Source: Patagioenas fasciata (Eukaryota > Chordata > Aves > Columbiformes > Columbidae). From it: 64,000 nucleotides of DNA. Numbering within the stretch: the stretch's first letter is position 1; each line of letters starts with the position of its first letter. Location: assembly GCF_037038585.1 (NCBI RefSeq), contig NC_092520.1, positions 191,684,604 through 191,748,603 on the forward strand, given 5' to 3'. Shown in pieces: positions 60,943-64,000 of the stretch. The notes under the pieces are model-generated. The model saw only the letters and a list, made by a program, of their open reading frames with translations. It was not told the DNA's origin and ran no database searches. Made by a program: the position numbers and the translations under genes.

Positions 60943-63900
60943 TTGAAAATAACCATGCTTTTGGCACAGCTTATAACACCCCCATGGTACATGGTAGGTG
61001 GCTGTGCATGCACAGTGTGGCAGTCAGTGATGGTACTGGCACACAACCCATCCTTCTTGTGTGCCATCTTTCGTTTGTTCAAATTTATTATTCAGAATGA
61101 TCCTATTCTTTAACAGGTGTACGTGATGCTAAAATGCAAGTAGACCCACCACACATGTCCATGTTATTTTGTCACTGGCATGTATCTGCATCATCTTTTA
61201 TTTGCCATGAAGATATTTCCGGCAAACAATGAAGGAAAGATAGGCTTCCTACCTCAGCTGATGGATGCTGATACATGGACAGTATCTTGGAGTAGTTGTC
61301 AAACATGGGATATCAGTAATTTGTTACTGAAATCTAGTCAGCCTGGCTCTAAGTTCAGAGATTTTGTCCTTCAGTGTAACTAAGAGAAATAAGAGACCGT
61401 GTGGATCATCTTCAGTTAACAGAGGTAGCACTTGTCTTCAGAGGGGAACGGGCTCAAGCTTCCTCTATCTGCTTTAGCTGACAGAGCACCATCTCTTCCA
61501 GATGCTGTTTGCTGACAGATTGTATTTGCAACAAGATGTGTCATCTCAATATTCTATTTATGAATACATTTAATTAAAATCCATTCATGCAGATGTAAAA
61601 GCATTTACCATTTAAGGAGGCTATGACAAGGGCATAGAGAGGACTTCTATTCCTGTAACTTCTTTGCCCTTTACTTTGGGCTTTTCAGCATCTATCTGAA
61701 TTTTCCAGGGTATTCTTAGATTACCTGTTTGACTAAAGTGGCTTTCAAATATAGAAGCTACAAGGAAAATGCTCACAGAGAAACCATTCAATAATCAAAG
61801 TCTTTCATTTCCCATCTCTCAGCTATCTGCTGTTTTTGAAATGCAGCCTCAGAAGTCTGACAAGGGCTCTATGCTTAATTGCCAAGATCAAAATTGATGC
61901 ACCTGCTGCAAAAACTAAAACACCACTTTACTAAAGATATTTAAATAACCACAGCATCTCACAAAAGAAAAAAGGCCCTCAAGGGTTTCATCCAAATTAG
62001 ATCTAATCATAGAAGACAAAACAATACTCTCCTAGTGTTAAGATATGAAACAAGCACTCCAGAGTGGCTCTTGTCAAGGATACCTACACACCCCCAGTTG
62101 TTCAGGGATGTTGTGATTCATTCTTTGCTCACGGGAACACATACTGTTTTTAGAGGACCTTTATGTACACTGCACTGGGAATGGCCTGTGATGCCTGGAT
62201 CTGTTTATCTTTCTCAGCCAGGCAGACATATCCTCATGCTGATCATATTAAAATGGTACAGAAGGCCAGGGGGATGTACAGGGATGTTTGCATGATATCT
62301 GCAGACAGCTGCAGATTATCCTCCCATGCAACCAAAGCTGTTTCAGTGTCTTGTCCTGCCTGCATCCAGATAGGGCCAAACATAAATGCAATTTATTAGA
62401 TATGAGTAGAGGAGCATTGGTACCTTTTAGGAGTACATGGTTAGGAATGGAGGGCATGACACAGAGGAGCTGATGACTGGCACCAGGGTAGCTAGGGCAG
62501 TTTCTTGAGTTTCAGAGATAATATTGCTCATTTGAAAGAGTAAGGTAAGCTTCCCTACTTGAATGAGCTCTAGTCATGGAGGTACCAGGTGAGCAGAGCA
62601 GTCCAGAACATTTTTTGCTAGATAAAATGTCTCCAAAGTATGTTTAATTTAAGCTAAAATGTTTCATGGACGTGTAGAAGTGCATCTAAAAATTTCCCTA
62701 GAGACTCTGTGCTTGGTGATTTGGGCATTAGGGGAAGAGGTGGAAGAATTCTTTTAATTTCCTAGCCTCCCTGACTGAAAGTGATCAAGGAGGTAAGAGA
62801 AAAATAGCTTTGAATCAATATTATGACTATATGACTATGCCTGACATATTCCATCTCAAGGGATAGACCAATGCAATTTCCTTTTTAGCAAAATATTTGA
62901 AAGATTTTCTTTTATTCTTGTATTAAATAAAACCACCTTTCACATTTTAGAAGCTAAAAACTGGATTATGATCCCCCAGAGACCTCTGCCGAGGGCCCTC
63001 TTTCTAACACCAGATGTGGGGTTAATCAGCCTCTGGCTGAGACCAGCGCATGATGTGAGTCTGTATACTGCAGACGTGCAGATGGAATACTTGGTGCTCT
63101 GTAACAAACAGCTTATTTGCGTTGTATAGGAAGGCTTCCCAAATGCGTACCAGGTTTTCAGTGAATTAGGAAGAAGTCTAGAACTGCAAAGCATTTTAAG
63201 GAGTCAGAATTAATGGACTGGTTTACCATGCCAACTAGCTTCATAGTTTGGTGTAGCGTGGCTTCAGTGGGTGGCTATGAGGTGAACATTTTTTAATGTA
63301 TAATGCAGCTTAATACCAAGTTCTGATCTGGTAGTAAACAGAGATTGAAAACTAAACCAACAAACAAAACCAACCCACTTTATATCAGTCTGACTCACTG
63401 GAAAATGCCCGAATGTGCAGAATAAGTAATTATTTTCGTAAAATCAAGCATACTTATCTGTGAATTCCCATGTAATGAGCATGCATGAACATGAGCATGC
63501 ACAGAAAAAAAAGTTGTAGTTATTTAAACTGAAATGATGAGATGACATCTGGCTCTTTTGCTGCCACAGTTGCAAAAATGCAGAAAAAAAAAGTCAAAGA
63601 AGGTCAAAGAAGTCTTGGAACCAAGATGAAAAACATTTGGGATTCTGGTAGCAAAACAGATAATGGCATTAAAGAAATGTAAAACTGTCTGGAATAATAG
63701 CAATTTGCTACTGCTGCTGTTGAGTAAACACAACAGATTTGTCTGCCTGTGACAGCTCTGCCATTAGCACAAGAGAATCATTCATACTGCAGCATCAAAG
63801 AAAACAAACAGAGATCTGTACTTAATTTGCAGTGAAACCCTGAGACAGCAACCTCAAGAAGATGAGGACAAAGGACCTTGCCAATACCCTCCACAAGCTG

Positions 63901-64000
63901 CACCTATAATATGGTCGAAAAGAATGTGTGTGTGATCAGAAAATCAATGAAACAGCATGTGCGGATCTGCAAGAAACAAACCAAGAAACTGTCAGCCAGA

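Larger units (their letters stand above)
42226..64000. other. Gene-poor region downstream of the ARL8-like gene
   Basis: About 21.8 kb in which I recognise no coding exon, RNA gene or CR1 copy on either strand. Open frames are all under 160 codons and lack family features or credible splice structure. There is a CpG-enriched patch at about 43320-43640, a somewhat GC-richer stretch at about 44300-48450, and AT-rich sequence from about 49600 to 51200 and 56150 to 57600. Simple repeats and a 49-base tandem duplication are listed separately. Confidence 0.6.

Overview
The window is vertebrate nuclear DNA, almost certainly from a bird. Coding sequence is sparse and split into short exons with GT-AG introns. 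There is one sharp CpG island, and the only abundant interspersed repeats are CR1 LINEs carrying the avian CR1 3' end (TTCCAACC ... ATTCTATG octamers). There are no operons, prokaryotic signals, CRISPR arrays or recognisable RNA genes. I cannot name the order or species.

Layout. Positions 1-1364 look like the last intron of a hyaluronidase gene (SPAM1/PH-20/HYAL4-like), whose terminal coding exon is at 1365-2024 on the + strand; its other exons lie upstream of the window. From 2025 to about 10100 there is 3' flank and intergenic DNA. A CpG island (about 10120-11110) then holds the promoter and first exon of a complete seven-exon ARL8-type small GTPase gene on the + strand (CDS 10709-41600). 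Its exons splice into an uninterrupted 186-residue protein with every GTPase motif at the family position. It looks like the third, bird-retained ARL8 paralogue (ARL8B-like). From about 42230 to 64000 there is roughly 22 kb in which I recognise no gene.

Repeats sit mostly in the ARL8-like introns. Intron 2 holds four CR1 pieces and a CpG-bearing 12-bp microsatellite. Intron 5 holds a 640-bp LTR with perfect 5-bp target duplications, read as a solo LTR, and a roughly 2.2-kb CR1 ORF2 fossil interrupted by a second CR1 tail. Simple repeats and one 49-bp tandem duplication are scattered through the rest.

Functionally the two genes are unrelated neighbours. One encodes a GPI-type cell-surface or secreted hyaluronan-degrading enzyme. 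The other encodes a lysosome-positioning GTPase, whose promoter carries a palindromic TCACGTGA E-box of the CLEAR/MiT-TFE type. I found no convincing new multi-gene system. The most useful leads are the ARL8 paralogue itself, its two possible start codons, the E-box, the precisely delimited LTR, and two cases of tiny CR1 tails nested in older CR1 copies.
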